A stretch of 64,000 nt of DNA from Actinomycetes bacterium (GCA_029782145.1 JAKOVH010000003.1:1-64000), one strand, 5' to 3'; counted from the first letter of the stretch, positions 18,743 through 28,688 are shown. Program-made: numbers and translations. The notes: a model not told the origin generated them from the letters alone.

Positions 18743-19141
18743 TCAGCCTTCGGCGGGGGCGACCAGCTCGATGGCGTTGCCGTCCGGATCCCGCAGCTGG
18801 AGCGACGGCTTGCCCAGCTCGTCGACGACGCCGGGATGGCGGATTCCCTCGGCGGTGAGGTGGTCGGCCCAGCCCCGGAGCGCCTCGCCATCGCGGACGG
18901 CGAAGGCGAGGTGGTCGACCGGCGAGGCGGTGACGTCGAGCCGATCGGCCGGCCCGATCACGACGACGAGGCGGGCGGCACGGTTCTGCAGGGCGGTGAC
19001 CTCGGGACGCTCGAGCATCACCTCCATCCCGAGCACCGTGCGGTACCAGGCCACGGACCGGGCCACGTCGGCCACGTTCAGCTGCAAGTGGCTGAACCCG
19101 GTGAGCGGCGCGACGGGCACCGGCGTTGCTGGCTCCCCCAT
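18743..19141 (-). CDS. VOC-family (glyoxalase-like) protein
   Basis: 132 residues from ATG 19141 with GGAGGGAG upstream. Two beta-alpha-beta-beta-beta halves of the vicinal-oxygen-chelate fold are seen: FSHLQLNVADVARSVAWY, then VDHLAFAVRDGEAL and LQLRDPDGNAIELV. His and Glu at the expected metal positions (SHLQL, DHLAF, AIELV) suggest a metal-dependent lyase, dioxygenase or resistance protein. Substrate is unknown. Copies of the 46-bp repeat lie on both sides of the gene. Confidence 0.85.
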   Translation of the reverse strand: MGEPATPVPVAPLTGFSHLQLNVADVARSVAWYRTVLGMEVMLERPEVTALQNRAARLVVVIGPADRLDVTASPVDHLAFAVRDGEALRGWADHLTAEGIRHPGVVDELGKPSLQLRDPDGNAIELVAPAEG

Positions 19142-19206
19142 GGCTCCCTCCGTGTCGGTCGCCACCAGTCTGCCCCGACGGGGCGGCACCTGAGCCCCTT
19201 CCCAAC

Positions 19207-19252
19207 CGCTGGCTCGATCGGTGACCTCATGAGGTGATGGATCGAGCCAGCG
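19207..19252. repeat. 46-bp palindromic repeat, copy 3
   Basis: Perfect 12-bp arms CGCTGGCTCGAT and ATCGAGCCAGCG around a centre with CTCATGAG. It lies just past the purH stop (19266, minus strand) and upstream of the VOC gene. Same orientation as copy 2. Confidence 0.87.
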
Positions 19253-19265
19253 GTCGGGGGTGAGG

Positions 19266-20804
19266 TCAGTGGCGGAAGTGGCGCTCGCCGGTGAAGACCA
19301 TGGCGAGGCCGTTGGCGTTGGCGGCGGCGATCACCTCGTCGTCGCGGATGGAGCCGCCCGGCTGCACCACGCACGTGGCGCCGGCCTCAATGGCGCCGTC
19401 GAGGCCGTCGGGGAACGGGAAGAAGGCGTCGGAGGCGTACACACCACCAGCGGCCCGGCCGGCGGCCTTCTCCCCCGCCAGCCGCCCGGCGTCGCGCCGG
19501 TTCTGCTGGCCACAGCCGATGCCGAAGGCGGTGCCGTCCTTCACCAGCACGATGGAGTTCGACGTGACCTTGGCGACGACCCGCCACGCCACCTCGACGT
19601 CGGCCCACTCCGCCTCGGTCGGCTGGCGCTCGGTGACCACCTGCCACGTGGACCGGTCGACGGTGACGTGGTCGGCGCTCTGCACGAGGTAGCCGCCGTC
19701 GATCGAGCGCAGGGTGAGCTCGGGCACCGCCGGCGCGGCCGCCTCGAGGATGCGCAGGTTCTTCTTCTTCTCCTGCAGGAAGGCGAGGGCGTCGGGCTCG
19801 TAGCCGGGGGCCACGAGCACCTCGGTGAACACCGGCTGGATCGCCTCGGCGACCGCCAGGGTGACGGGTCGGTTGACGGCCACGATGCCGCCGAAGGCCG
19901 ACACGGGGTCGCACTCGTGGGCGCGGGTGTAGGCGGTGAGGACGTCGTCGGCCACCGCCGCCCCACACGGGTTGGCGTGCTTGATGACCACCGCGGCCGG
20001 ACCGTCACCGAGGGAGTGGGCGAGCTGCCAGGCCGCCTCGGTGTCGTAGACGTTGAGGTAGCTCATCTCCTTGCCGCCGTGCTGCGTGGCGGTCGCCCAC
20101 CAGCCCCGCTCGCCCCGGGTCGTGTAGCGGGCGCCGACCTGGTGGGGGTTCTCGCCGTAGCGCAGCACCTGGGCGCGGTCGAGGGTCAGCGAGATGGTGG
20201 CGGGCAGCTCGGCCGGCGCGCTCGCGACGGCCGGTGCGGCCTCTCCGGGTCCGGGCATTCCGGCGTCGAACCAGGCCAGGATCTCGGCGTCGTAGGCCGC
20301 GGTGTGGGCGAAGGCGTCGCGGGCCAGCCGCCGGCGGGTCTCCAGCGACAGGGACGCCGCTGATCGCAGCTCGCCCAGCACCTCGTCGTAGCGCGACGGG
20401 TCGGTGACGATGCCGACGTGGGCGTGGTTCTTGGCCGCCGCCCGCACCATGGCCGGCCCGCCGATGTCGATGAGCTCGATCGACGGCTCGGCCGAGAACG
20501 GGTAGAGGTTGGCGACCACCAGGTCGATGGCCTCGATGCCGTAGGTGTCCATGTCGGCGCGGTGCTCGGGGTTCGTCGGGTCGGCGAGGATGCCGCCGTG
20601 CACCTTGGGGTGCAGCGTCACGACCCGGTGCCCGAGGATGGCGGGGAAGCCGGTGAGGTCGGCGACGTCGGTGACCGGCACGCCCGCCTCGGCGATGGCG
20701 CGGGCGGTGCCGCCGCTCGACACCAGGTCCCAGCCCAGCTCGTGCAGGCCACGGGCGAGGTCGACCACGCCGGTCTTGTCGTAGACGGAGAGAAGGGCCC
20801 TCAC
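19266..20804 (-). CDS. purH: Bifunctional AICAR formyltransferase/IMP cyclohydrolase
   Basis: 512 residues; catalyses the last two steps of purine synthesis, from AICAR to IMP, with 10-formyl-THF. The N-terminal MGS-like cyclohydrolase domain begins RALLSVYDKTGVVDLARGL and has SGGTARAI and HPKVHGGILA. The C-terminal transformylase has LRYGENPHQVGA, VIKHANPCGAAV, SAFGGIVAVN and a terminal FTGERHFRH. GTG start overlaps the purN stop (GTGA), so translation is coupled to purN. Confidence 0.96.
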   Translation of the reverse strand: MRALLSVYDKTGVVDLARGLHELGWDLVSSGGTARAIAEAGVPVTDVADLTGFPAILGHRVVTLHPKVHGGILADPTNPEHRADMDTYGIEAIDLVVANLYPFSAEPSIELIDIGGPAMVRAAAKNHAHVGIVTDPSRYDEVLGELRSAASLSLETRRRLARDAFAHTAAYDAEILAWFDAGMPGPGEAAPAVASAPAELPATISLTLDRAQVLRYGENPHQVGARYTTRGERGWWATATQHGGKEMSYLNVYDTEAAWQLAHSLGDGPAAVVIKHANPCGAAVADDVLTAYTRAHECDPVSAFGGIVAVNRPVTLAVAEAIQPVFTEVLVAPGYEPDALAFLQEKKKNLRILEAAAPAVPELTLRSIDGGYLVQSADHVTVDRSTWQVVTERQPTEAEWADVEVAWRVVAKVTSNSIVLVKDGTAFGIGCGQQNRRDAGRLAGEKAAGRAAGGVYASDAFFPFPDGLDGAIEAGATCVVQPGGSIRDDEVIAAANANGLAMVFTGERHFRH

Positions 20805-21364
20805 TGGACGCTGCCCCTTTCGAGGATCTCGGAGATCGTGCGGATGTAGATGCGGCGCTCGACGGCCTTGATGCGCTCGTGGAGCGACTCGACGGTGTCG
20901 TCGGGCTCCACCGTGACGGCCTCCTGGGCCAGGATCGGCCCGGCGTCGACCTCCTCGGTGGCGACGTGCACCGTGCAGCCGGTGACCTTCACGCCGTAGG
21001 CGAGGGCGTCCTCGACCCCGTGCCAGCCGGGGAAGGCGGGGAGCAGCGCGGGATGGGTGTTGAGGATGTGGCCGGGGAAGGCGTCGAACATGGCCTTGCC
21101 GAGGATGGTGCCGAACCCCGCCATGGCGACGAGGTCGACGTCCCACCCGGTGAGCACGCCCACCAGCTCGGCGGTGTAGCCGTCGCGGTCGAAGTCCTTG
21201 CCGAAGCTGCGCCGTTCGAGCAGCTCGCAGGGCACCCCGTGACGGGCGGCGACCTCCTGGGCGCCGCACGGCCGGTCGACGACCACGACCACGACCGGGA
21301 TGCCGGCGGTGCAGATGGCGTCGAGGATGGTTCCGCTTCCCGAAGCCAGCACTGCCAGACGCAT
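20801..21364 (-). CDS. purN: Phosphoribosylglycinamide formyltransferase
   Basis: 187 residues, folate-dependent GAR transformylase. Seen: N-terminal LAVLASGSGT, the catalytic Asn/His region NTHPALLPAFPGWHG, VTGCTVHVATEEVDAGPI and the catalytic Asp within it. First gene of a purN-purH operon. A TAGGTT hexamer 8 nt before the ATG suggests a leaderless transcript. Confidence 0.95.
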   Translation of the reverse strand: MRLAVLASGSGTILDAICTAGIPVVVVVVDRPCGAQEVAARHGVPCELLERRSFGKDFDRDGYTAELVGVLTGWDVDLVAMAGFGTILGKAMFDAFPGHILNTHPALLPAFPGWHGVEDALAYGVKVTGCTVHVATEEVDAGPILAQEAVTVEPDDTVESLHERIKAVERRIYIRTISEILERGSVQ

Positions 21365-21372
21365 AGGGGGCG

Positions 21373-21378
21373 AACCTA
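21373..21378 (-). promoter_or_regulatory. Leaderless -10 hexamer of purN-purH
   Basis: TAGGTT on the minus strand, 8 nt before the purN ATG; no ribosome site. Confidence 0.5.
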
Positions 21379-21452
21379 CCAGCCGAGCGCAGCGGGGCAG
21401 CCAGCCCCCTCATCGCACGTGCGATGCGGTCCCGGCACTGGAGGTGGGCAGG

Positions 21453-22679
21453 TCAACCCGGCGGCGGAGCCCGGCCGTCGTCGCCGCTCGGGCCGCCAGC
21501 GGGTGGCGGCTGGTCGGGGTGGGTGGTGCGCCAGCGGTTGTGGTGGGCGCAGCCCCAGCGGCCGTTGTCCTGGGTGGTGGGCCCGCCGTGGGCGGCGGGG
21601 TGGATGTGGTCGGCTTCGGGTCGTTGGGGGACCTCGTCGCAGCTGGGGTGGAAGCACACCCGGTCGCGCACCTCGATCGCCCGGCGCAGCGCGCCGCGGA
21701 AGAACCGGCGTCGTTCGCCGACGTCGAGGACCCGCGAGGGCGGGTCGAACACGATGCGTTCCACGTCGGCGTGGGTGAGGTGGCGTGCGGCGGTGCCGGG
21801 GGTGAGGGCGGTGCGGTTGAACAGCTCCAGCACCGGGCCCTTGAGCGTCTCCAGGCCGACGACGACGGTGAACAGCGGGGCGGGACGGCGGCCGTCGGCG
21901 GGGGCGGTGCGGGCCCGGGTGGCCATCTCCACCAGCGCATCAGCCCGCCGCTGCGCCGGCGTGCGCGCCAAGTCAGCCGGGGTGGGGGTACGCCCGAGGC
22001 GGTGGCGGGCGGCGGCCCAGTCGGCGTCGAACAGCTCCTGGTCGATCTCCCGGAGCGTCTCGTCGACGATCGCACCCGACACGCGATCCAGGGTGAGACG
22101 CCCGAACCACATCCCGGCGAACGACTGGTCCAGGTGCACCTCCCGCGCCGCGTGCTCGGCCTCGGCGTCCTGTTCGGCGCCGTCGGGATCGACGATCTGC
22201 TCCCACCGGTCGCACACGCTGGTGAAGTCCTTGAACCCCAGCCGCAGCGCGGCGTCGAGCAGCACCCGATGGTCGGCGTCGAACACGGCCCGGGTCCGCG
22301 GCGTCCGCTTCGCGAGCAACGCCACCACATGCGAGCGATCGAGCAGCCCGTCGGACCACGCCGCTTCCACCGAGGGGAGGGCTCGCATCGCCCGAGCGTG
22401 GCGCAGCCGCTGGCGGGCCACCCCGATCGGCAGCCGCTGGGTCCACGCCACCCACGCCGCCGCGGTCTTGGCGCCCGACGGCTCCCACGCCCGCTGCGCG
22501 TCGAACCGGGACAACACCCTCGCCTCGGCCACGTCGAGCCGGCCCCGCAACCGCTGCAGGCCACCCAACGCGTCGCCCAACACCTGACCGTCGATGCCGT
22601 CGAGGTCGACCGAGCCCAGCTCGGCCAGCACCGCACCCGCCCGCTCCAACAGCTCGTCGAGCGTTGAGGCTGATGCCAT
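21453..22679 (-). CDS. DUF222 and HNH-endonuclease domain protein
   Basis: 408 residues from ATG 22679, which has AGGGGG 6 nt upstream; ATG 22685 is an alternative. The N-terminal two thirds match the DUF222/13E12-type pattern (LRGRLDVAEARVLSRFD, AWVAWTQRLP, RRADALVEMATRA). The C-terminus is an HNH nuclease finger: VCFHPSCDEVPQRPEADHI, then HGGPTTQDNG and CAHHNRWR. Such proteins are multicopy in actinobacteria and may be mobile or defence-related; their role is unproven. A promoter with a 110-nt leader is predicted upstream. Confidence 0.85.
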   Translation of the reverse strand: MASASTLDELLERAGAVLAELGSVDLDGIDGQVLGDALGGLQRLRGRLDVAEARVLSRFDAQRAWEPSGAKTAAAWVAWTQRLPIGVARQRLRHARAMRALPSVEAAWSDGLLDRSHVVALLAKRTPRTRAVFDADHRVLLDAALRLGFKDFTSVCDRWEQIVDPDGAEQDAEAEHAAREVHLDQSFAGMWFGRLTLDRVSGAIVDETLREIDQELFDADWAAARHRLGRTPTPADLARTPAQRRADALVEMATRARTAPADGRRPAPLFTVVVGLETLKGPVLELFNRTALTPGTAARHLTHADVERIVFDPPSRVLDVGERRRFFRGALRRAIEVRDRVCFHPSCDEVPQRPEADHIHPAAHGGPTTQDNGRWGCAHHNRWRTTHPDQPPPAGGPSGDDGRAPPPG

Positions 22680-22794
22680 GGTCATCCCCCTCTCTCTCCG
22701 GGCCAGGACGCTCACCGAGGTGACGTCGCGTCGCAGACGGCGGGGACCGTGCCGGTCAAGCAACCAAGGCCGGTCCCGAAAGGGGAAGACCCAC

Positions 22795-22823
22795 AGCATA
22801 TCGAACTGATGTACACGACGCAA
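22795..22823 (-). promoter_or_regulatory. Predicted promoter of the DUF222/HNH gene
   Basis: On the minus strand TTGCGT (22823-22818) is followed by 17 nt and TATGCT (22800-22795). This sigma70-like pair lies about 110 bp upstream of the start codon, in a locally less GC-rich stretch. Confidence 0.5.
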
Positions 22824-22836
22824 CCCCGAACCGTGA

Positions 22837-23019
22837 AGAAGTTCCTCGGATCGGGCCCTGTGGGGCCGTCCAGCGCCGGCGCACCCCCTCGTCCACCAAC
22901 CCCGCTTCGGCGTCCCCCGGGGCGCCCCGCCCGTCGCCGCCGTGATGCTGGCGACCTTCGCCGCGGTCCTCCTGGCGGGCGCCACCGTGGTGCTACGCCG
23001 CCACCTGGCCCAGGGCTGA
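22837..23019 (+). pseudogene. Possible remnant or mini-ORF with one membrane helix
   Basis: This occupies most of a 413-bp gene-free stretch (22680-23092). An open frame with coding-like third positions runs from a TGA at 22834 to a TGA ending at 23019. It has no good start before GTG 22942/ATG 22945. Its last 24 codons read as one helix followed by a basic tail (VVLRRHLAQG). It may be the 3' remnant of a membrane-protein gene or a tiny membrane peptide. Confidence 0.25.
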
Positions 23020-23092
23020 CGCGCCGGCCCAGCCCCGCGCGCCCGGCCCGATCCGCCCACGCGCGCCGCCGACCACCGGGCACACTGAGGCC

Positions 23093-23485
23093 ATGGCCCA
23101 GCCGCCCGCCGGACATCCCTCTGCTCCGGAGCTGCGATCCCGCGGGGCGCTCTGGTGCGGCTTGACCGGACTCGGCCTCACGATGGCGGCGTCCGTCTTG
23201 GGCCGGGTCGTCGAGCTGCCCTTCCCCGTGCTCGTCCTGCCGTTGCTCGCCGCGATCGTGGGCCTTGTCGTCGCTCGCTCGGTGCAGGTCTCGCCGCGCA
23301 CGGCCGGCGTGAGCTTCCTCGCCGGCGCACTCGTCTGGGTGCTGTTCGCCAGCAGTGGGATCTTGCTGCTCTTCCTGCCGCGGCTGTTGTTCGGCGGCGC
23401 CATGGCAGTGCTGTCGGCTGGACTCTTCGCCACAGCCATCGCGTGGCGCAGGCCGAGGTCTGCGCCGGCGCTCCCCCGCAGCTGA
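23093..23485 (+). CDS. Small membrane protein of unknown function
   Basis: 130 residues with a Pro-rich N-terminus and four closely packed hydrophobic segments (about residues 19-36, 42-62, 69-84 and 87-113) with short loops, ending in a basic tail. No catalytic motif is seen. A CACACT hexamer 6 nt upstream is in the leaderless position but departs from TANNNT. Convergent with the amidohydrolase gene, 16 bp apart. Confidence 0.55.
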   Translation: MAQPPAGHPSAPELRSRGALWCGLTGLGLTMAASVLGRVVELPFPVLVLPLLAAIVGLVVARSVQVSPRTAGVSFLAGALVWVLFASSGILLLFLPRLLFGGAMAVLSAGLFATAIAWRRPRSAPALPRS

Positions 23486-23501
23486 GTGCTGATCCGACCG
23501 G

Positions 23502-25193
23502 CTACGTGCTGCGGAGCAGCTGGCCGGGCAGGGCGCCGGTGTGCTCGCCGTCGGCCATGAGCACCTCGCCGTTCACGACCGTCCAGGCGTAGCCCTCGGC
23601 CCGCTGCACGAAGCGGCCGGCGCCGCCGGGGAAGTCGTGGACGTAGCGCGGCAGCGGTAGGAACAGCCCGTCGGGGTCGACCACGTTGAGGTCGGCCTTG
23701 CGGCCCTCGGCCACCACCCCGCGCTCGGCCAGGCCCATGAAGGCCGCCGGCTCGGAGGTGAGCCTGCGCACGCCTTCCTCGATCGGCACCAGGCCGCGCT
23801 CGAGCACCCAGTAGGAGAGGAAGAAGGTGGGCTGGCTGGCGTCGAGGATCTGCCCGACGTGGGCGCCGGCGTCGGCCAGGCCCATCATCACCAGCGGCTC
23901 CTGGAGCATCTCGGCGATCACGGCGAAGTCCTGGTTGAGCACCGGCCAGTTGAGGACCACCGCGCCCCCGGTGGCCAGGCACAGCTCGACGTAGGCCTCC
24001 ACCGCCGACGTGCCGGCCCGCTCGGCGTGGGCGGCGAGGCTGTCGGCCGGGTCGCAGTCGTAGCGAGCCCCTCGCTCGGGCGTGAGCACGAAGAACTCCC
24101 GCCAGCCGTCGAGGCCGCCCGGCCCGTCGCCGCCCTCCACCAGCCGGGTGCGCACGGTCGGGTCGGCCATGAGCGCGACCCGCTCGGCGCCCGTCCGCCC
24201 GGCGAGGACCTCCCAGCCCGGGCGGTGGTCGAAGGGAGTGGCGTGGTCGAGCGAGAAGATCACCCCGATGCCACGCGACGTGGTCTGAGGTCGCAGCTGC
24301 GCCCCGGCGGCGTTGGCCTCGGCCACGAAGCCCAGCGTCTGCCGCCACAGCTCGGGGTCGGCGAAGGTGTTGGTGAGGTTGAAGGTGAACGGCCGCCCCG
24401 AGGCGCGGCTCATGGCCGCCATGAGGGCGACCTCGCTGCGGGCCCGCTCGCGGCCCGGTCCGTCGCCGTCGAAGCGGGGCGCGCAGCCGAACACGCCGCG
24501 CCCGTGGCGCCCCAGCACCTCGGCTAGGGCCACCAGCTCGCCCTCGTCGGCCCACGTACCGGGCACGTTGCGCCCATCGGGGGCGACGTGGCGCCGGGTG
24601 CGCGACGTGGAGAAGCCCAGCGCACCCGCCGCCATCGCCTCGTCGACGAGCGCCACCATGGCGGCCAGCTCGTCGTCGGTCGGGGCCGCCTCGGGGTCGA
24701 GCGAACGGTCGCCCATCACGTGGTGGCGCACCGCCCCGTGGCCGACGAACCCGCCCGTGTTGAGGCCCTTGGGCTCCGACACCAGCCACCGCAGGTAGTC
24801 GCCGTAGGTCTCCCAGCTCCACGGCAGGCCCTCGAGGATCGAGCTCGCCGGGATGTCCTCGACCGACTCCATCACCCGAGCGAGGAAGGCCTCCTCGCCG
24901 GGCCGGACGGGCGCGAAGGTCATGCCGCAGTTGCCGAGCACCACCGAGGTCACGCCGTGCCAGCACGACGACGTGCCGAGGGCGTCCCAGCCGAGCTGGG
25001 CGTCGAGGTGGGTGTGGACGTCGACGAAGCCCGGCGTGACGAGGCGCCCGTCGGCCTCGAGGGTCCGCCGGGCGGTGCCCACGTCGGGGCCGACGGCCAC
25101 GATGGTGTCGCCGTCGACGGCCACGTCGGCCGGGCGCGGCGCCCCGCCGGTGCCGTCGACGACCACCCCTCCCCTGATCACGAGGTCGTGCAC
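23502..25193 (-). CDS. Amidohydrolase, N-acyl-D-amino-acid deacylase type
   Basis: 563 residues from GTG 25193. It has the N-terminal beta-sandwich VIRGGVVVDGTGG, the metal ligands HTHLD in GFVDVHTHLDAQLGWD, GVTSVVLGNCGMTFAP with a Cys that bridges or binds metal in D-aminoacylases, and a C-terminal DLNVVDPDGL. The family hydrolyses N-acyl-D-amino acids or related amides; relatives act on dihydropyrimidines. Exact substrate is unknown. A TACCCT hexamer 7 nt upstream marks a leaderless start, supporting the GTG over the longer frame to 25262. Confidence 0.86.
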   Translation of the reverse strand: MHDLVIRGGVVVDGTGGAPRPADVAVDGDTIVAVGPDVGTARRTLEADGRLVTPGFVDVHTHLDAQLGWDALGTSSCWHGVTSVVLGNCGMTFAPVRPGEEAFLARVMESVEDIPASSILEGLPWSWETYGDYLRWLVSEPKGLNTGGFVGHGAVRHHVMGDRSLDPEAAPTDDELAAMVALVDEAMAAGALGFSTSRTRRHVAPDGRNVPGTWADEGELVALAEVLGRHGRGVFGCAPRFDGDGPGRERARSEVALMAAMSRASGRPFTFNLTNTFADPELWRQTLGFVAEANAAGAQLRPQTTSRGIGVIFSLDHATPFDHRPGWEVLAGRTGAERVALMADPTVRTRLVEGGDGPGGLDGWREFFVLTPERGARYDCDPADSLAAHAERAGTSAVEAYVELCLATGGAVVLNWPVLNQDFAVIAEMLQEPLVMMGLADAGAHVGQILDASQPTFFLSYWVLERGLVPIEEGVRRLTSEPAAFMGLAERGVVAEGRKADLNVVDPDGLFLPLPRYVHDFPGGAGRFVQRAEGYAWTVVNGEVLMADGEHTGALPGQLLRST

Positions 25194-25200
25194 GGCCGCG

Positions 25201-25206
25201 AGGGTA
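25201..25206 (-). promoter_or_regulatory. Leaderless -10 hexamer of the amidohydrolase gene
   Basis: TACCCT on the minus strand, 7 nt before GTG 25193. Confidence 0.5.
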
Positions 25207-25304
25207 CCGGCCCGGCGACGATAGAGGTCGGGGGACGACAGAGGCCGGTGGCGACGCGCCACCGGCCTCCGGTCCGACCAGTCAGAGCAGAGGGAGGGTG
25301 GGGC

Positions 25305-26198
25305 TCAGGCCCAGCCGTGCTCCCGCACGACCTCGACCATGAGCTCGCCGGCCTCGGTGGGGTTCTTGCCCACCCGCACGCCGGCAGCCTCGAGGGCCTC
25401 CATCTTGGCCGCCGCGGTGCCCTTGCCTCCCGACACGATGGCGCCGGCGTGGCCCATCTTCTTGCCGGGAGGGGCGGTGACGCCGGCGACGTAGGACACG
25501 ACGGGCTTGGTCATCTTGTCCTTGATGAACTCGGCGGCCTCCTCCTCGGCCGAGCCGCCGATCTCGCCGATCATCATCACGGCCTTGGTCTCGGGGTCGG
25601 CCTCGAAGGCCTCGAGGCAGTCGATGAACGACGTGCCGGGCACGGGGTCGCCGCCGATGCCGACGCAGGTGGTGACGCCGATGTCCTGCAGCTTCAGCTC
25701 GTAGAGGGCCTGGTAGGTGAGCGTGCCGGAGCGGCTCACGATGCCGACCGGGCCGCCGGGCTTGGCGATCTCACCAGCGGTGATGCCGATGTTGCACTTG
25801 CCGGGGCTGATGATGCCGGGGCAGTTGGGGCCCAGCAGGCGCACGTTCGGGAAGTCGCGCCTGAGCTTGTTGAAGAACCACGCCTCGTCGTGGGCGGGCA
25901 CGCCCTCGGTGATGCACACGATGAACTCCACCCCGCCCTCGGCGGCGTCGAGGACCGCGTCCTTCACGCCCGGGGCGGGGATGAAGATGCACGCGGCGTT
26001 GGCGCCGGCCTGGGCCACCGCCTCGCCCACGTTGGCGAAGATCGGGATGCCGTCGACGTCCGTGCCGGCCTTCTTGGGGTTGGTGCCAGCGACGACGTTG
26101 GTGCCGTAGTCGCGGTTGCGCAGGCCGTAGAAGCGGCCCTGGGAGCCGGTGAGGCCCTGGTAGACGACCTTGGTGGTCTCGTCGACGAAGATGCTCAT
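25305..26198 (-). CDS. sucD: Succinyl-CoA synthetase alpha subunit
   Basis: 297 residues. Binds CoA and carries the phosphohistidine of the succinate-CoA ligase reaction. Seen: QGLTGSQGRFYGLRNRDYG near the N-terminus, LLGPNCPGIISPGKCNIG, and the active-site His in KKMGHAGAIVSGGKGT. It lies 11 bp downstream of sucC and forms the alpha-beta complex with its product. TCA-cycle enzyme like Mdh, encoded 24 kb away. Confidence 0.96.
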   Translation of the reverse strand: MSIFVDETTKVVYQGLTGSQGRFYGLRNRDYGTNVVAGTNPKKAGTDVDGIPIFANVGEAVAQAGANAACIFIPAPGVKDAVLDAAEGGVEFIVCITEGVPAHDEAWFFNKLRRDFPNVRLLGPNCPGIISPGKCNIGITAGEIAKPGGPVGIVSRSGTLTYQALYELKLQDIGVTTCVGIGGDPVPGTSFIDCLEAFEADPETKAVMMIGEIGGSAEEEAAEFIKDKMTKPVVSYVAGVTAPPGKKMGHAGAIVSGGKGTAAAKMEALEAAGVRVGKNPTEAGELMVEVVREHGWA

Positions 26199-26209
26199 CG
26201 GGGGGCCTC

Positions 26210-27352
<1,143 letters not shown>

Positions 27353-27360
27353 GGCGGGAC

Positions 27361-27366
27361 AAGCTA
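27361..27366 (-). promoter_or_regulatory. Leaderless -10 hexamer of sucCD
   Basis: TAGCTT on the minus strand, 8 nt before GTG 27352; no ribosome site. Confidence 0.5.
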
Positions 27367-27445
27367 GCCAAGCACCCGACGACCGACCCAACCGGCGGCG
27401 GCGCCGACTCGCCCCCGCCGCGGGCGGAGGGGATACTGGGCGCCC

Positions 27446-27964
27446 ATGAGCCCGGTGCAGCAGAGCAAGGCCCGCAGCCCGCGGTCGATGGTGCTCGCCG
27501 TGGCCGGCATCGTGATCGGCATCGCCCTGGTGCTGGTGCTGTTCGTCGTCGCCATCCCGTCGCTGACCGAGTCCGGGAAGGTCGAGGTGAAGCTGGGCAG
27601 CGACACCTACAGCCCGGGCTCGGCCACGTCGAAGGCGGCGACCATCGCCCGGGACGGCCCGATCCTGCTGCCCGACGTGTCGGGCCGCAACGAGCGAGAC
27701 GTCTACCTCCAGCACCTCGGCGACGACCCGACCACGCGGTGGTACGCCTTCGACGCCCGCCGGCCGGGCCAGCCCCGCGACTGCTCGCTGCAGTGGGACG
27801 CATCCGCCCAGCAGTTCCGTGATCCCTGCGACGGCACGATCGTGGCCGCCGACGGCGCCGGCCTGATCGCCTACCAGGTCACCGTCACCGACGACGGTCA
27901 GCTCGTGGTCGACCTCAACGCCGGCGACGGCCCGGCCGGCCCCGACGGCACCACCGCACCCTGA
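27446..27964 (+). CDS. Membrane-anchored protein with a degenerate Rieske-like domain
   Basis: 172 residues: a cytoplasmic stub, one helix (about 16-38), and an exported domain. The stretch CSLQWDASAQQFRDPCDG (113-130) aligns by eye with the disulfide-cysteine part of Rieske proteins (GCPLxWD...CPCHG). The two loop cysteines (C113, C128) remain, while the cluster-ligating Cys and His positions are changed (D126, D129, and no CTH). It is probably a Rieske fold without an iron-sulfur cluster. GATACT lies 8 nt before the ATG. Divergent from sucC. The assignment is tentative. Confidence 0.6.
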   Translation: MSPVQQSKARSPRSMVLAVAGIVIGIALVLVLFVVAIPSLTESGKVEVKLGSDTYSPGSATSKAATIARDGPILLPDVSGRNERDVYLQHLGDDPTTRWYAFDARRPGQPRDCSLQWDASAQQFRDPCDGTIVAADGAGLIAYQVTVTDDGQLVVDLNAGDGPAGPDGTTAP

Positions 27965-28001
27965 CCCACGGGCGGTGGGCGCCGAGGCGGACGGCGTGGC
28001 G

Positions 28002-28688
28002 TCAGGCGGAGGTGACCGTGAACTCGCCCTTCATGCCCATGGCCTCGTGGTCGGAGATGCCGCACACGAAGGTGTAGGTGCCGGGCTGGTCGAAGGTCAC
28101 CACCACGGTGCCGGTCTTGCCGGGATCGGTGGGTCCGATCTCGCCGAGGGCGGTGCCGTCGGGCTCGAGGACCTCGAACTCGTGCTGCTCGCCGGTGGCG
28201 GTGTTGGTCATGGCGAACTGGATGGTCTCGCCCGCCTTCGCCGTGAGCCCGTCGAGGCCGGTGTAGCCGTGGTCGAACGCCTCGAAGCTCACCGTGCGGT
28301 CGGGGGACGCCATGGTGGTGGCGGTGCCCGACACGGTGATGGCGGTGCGGATGCCGTCGCCGGTCTGGCCCGGCTTGCACGCCACCTCGTAGGTGCCGCC
28401 GCCGAGGTCGACGGTGAAGGTCCGGCTGGTGCCCGGCCCGATGTTCTCGACCTCGCCCATGATGCGGTCGCCTTCGGCGTAGACGTAGACCTCGGTGACG
28501 TCGCCGCCCTTGTTGGTCACCTCGAAGGTGGTCGAGCCGCTCGACAGGTCGGTGGTGGCCACGTCGCAGGAGGTGTCGGTGGCGGTGATGGCGACGGCGT
28601 CGCTGCCACCGTCTTTCGACGTGCAGCCGGCCAACACGGCGAGCAGGGCGGTGCCGCCGAGGGCGGCCTTGGTGAGCGAAGTGATCAT
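28002..28688 (-). CDS. Cupredoxin-domain lipoprotein, EfeO-like
   Basis: 228 residues. A lipoprotein signal peptide ends LAVLAGC (Cys 22). Domain one (about 30-125) matches the EfeO-type cupredoxin found in iron-uptake systems. Domain two (about 130-228) is a complete cupredoxin with type-1 copper ligands: a His in GEQHEFEV and the Cys, His and Met of FVCGISDHEAMGM. It probably binds copper or iron outside the membrane and helps oxidise or deliver iron to the EfeU permease encoded just upstream. The M75 peptidase-like domain of full EfeO is missing. Confidence 0.78.
   Translation of the reverse strand: MITSLTKAALGGTALLAVLAGCTSKDGGSDAVAITATDTSCDVATTDLSSGSTTFEVTNKGGDVTEVYVYAEGDRIMGEVENIGPGTSRTFTVDLGGGTYEVACKPGQTGDGIRTAITVSGTATTMASPDRTVSFEAFDHGYTGLDGLTAKAGETIQFAMTNTATGEQHEFEVLEPDGTALGEIGPTDPGKTGTVVVTFDQPGTYTFVCGISDHEAMGMKGEFTVTSA

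Noticed and set aside
19266-21413. Single 715-codon frame covering purH and purN region
   Set aside because: The part upstream of 20804 is the out-of-frame shadow of purN, which is a complete gene with all its motifs in another frame; the two overlap by GTGA.
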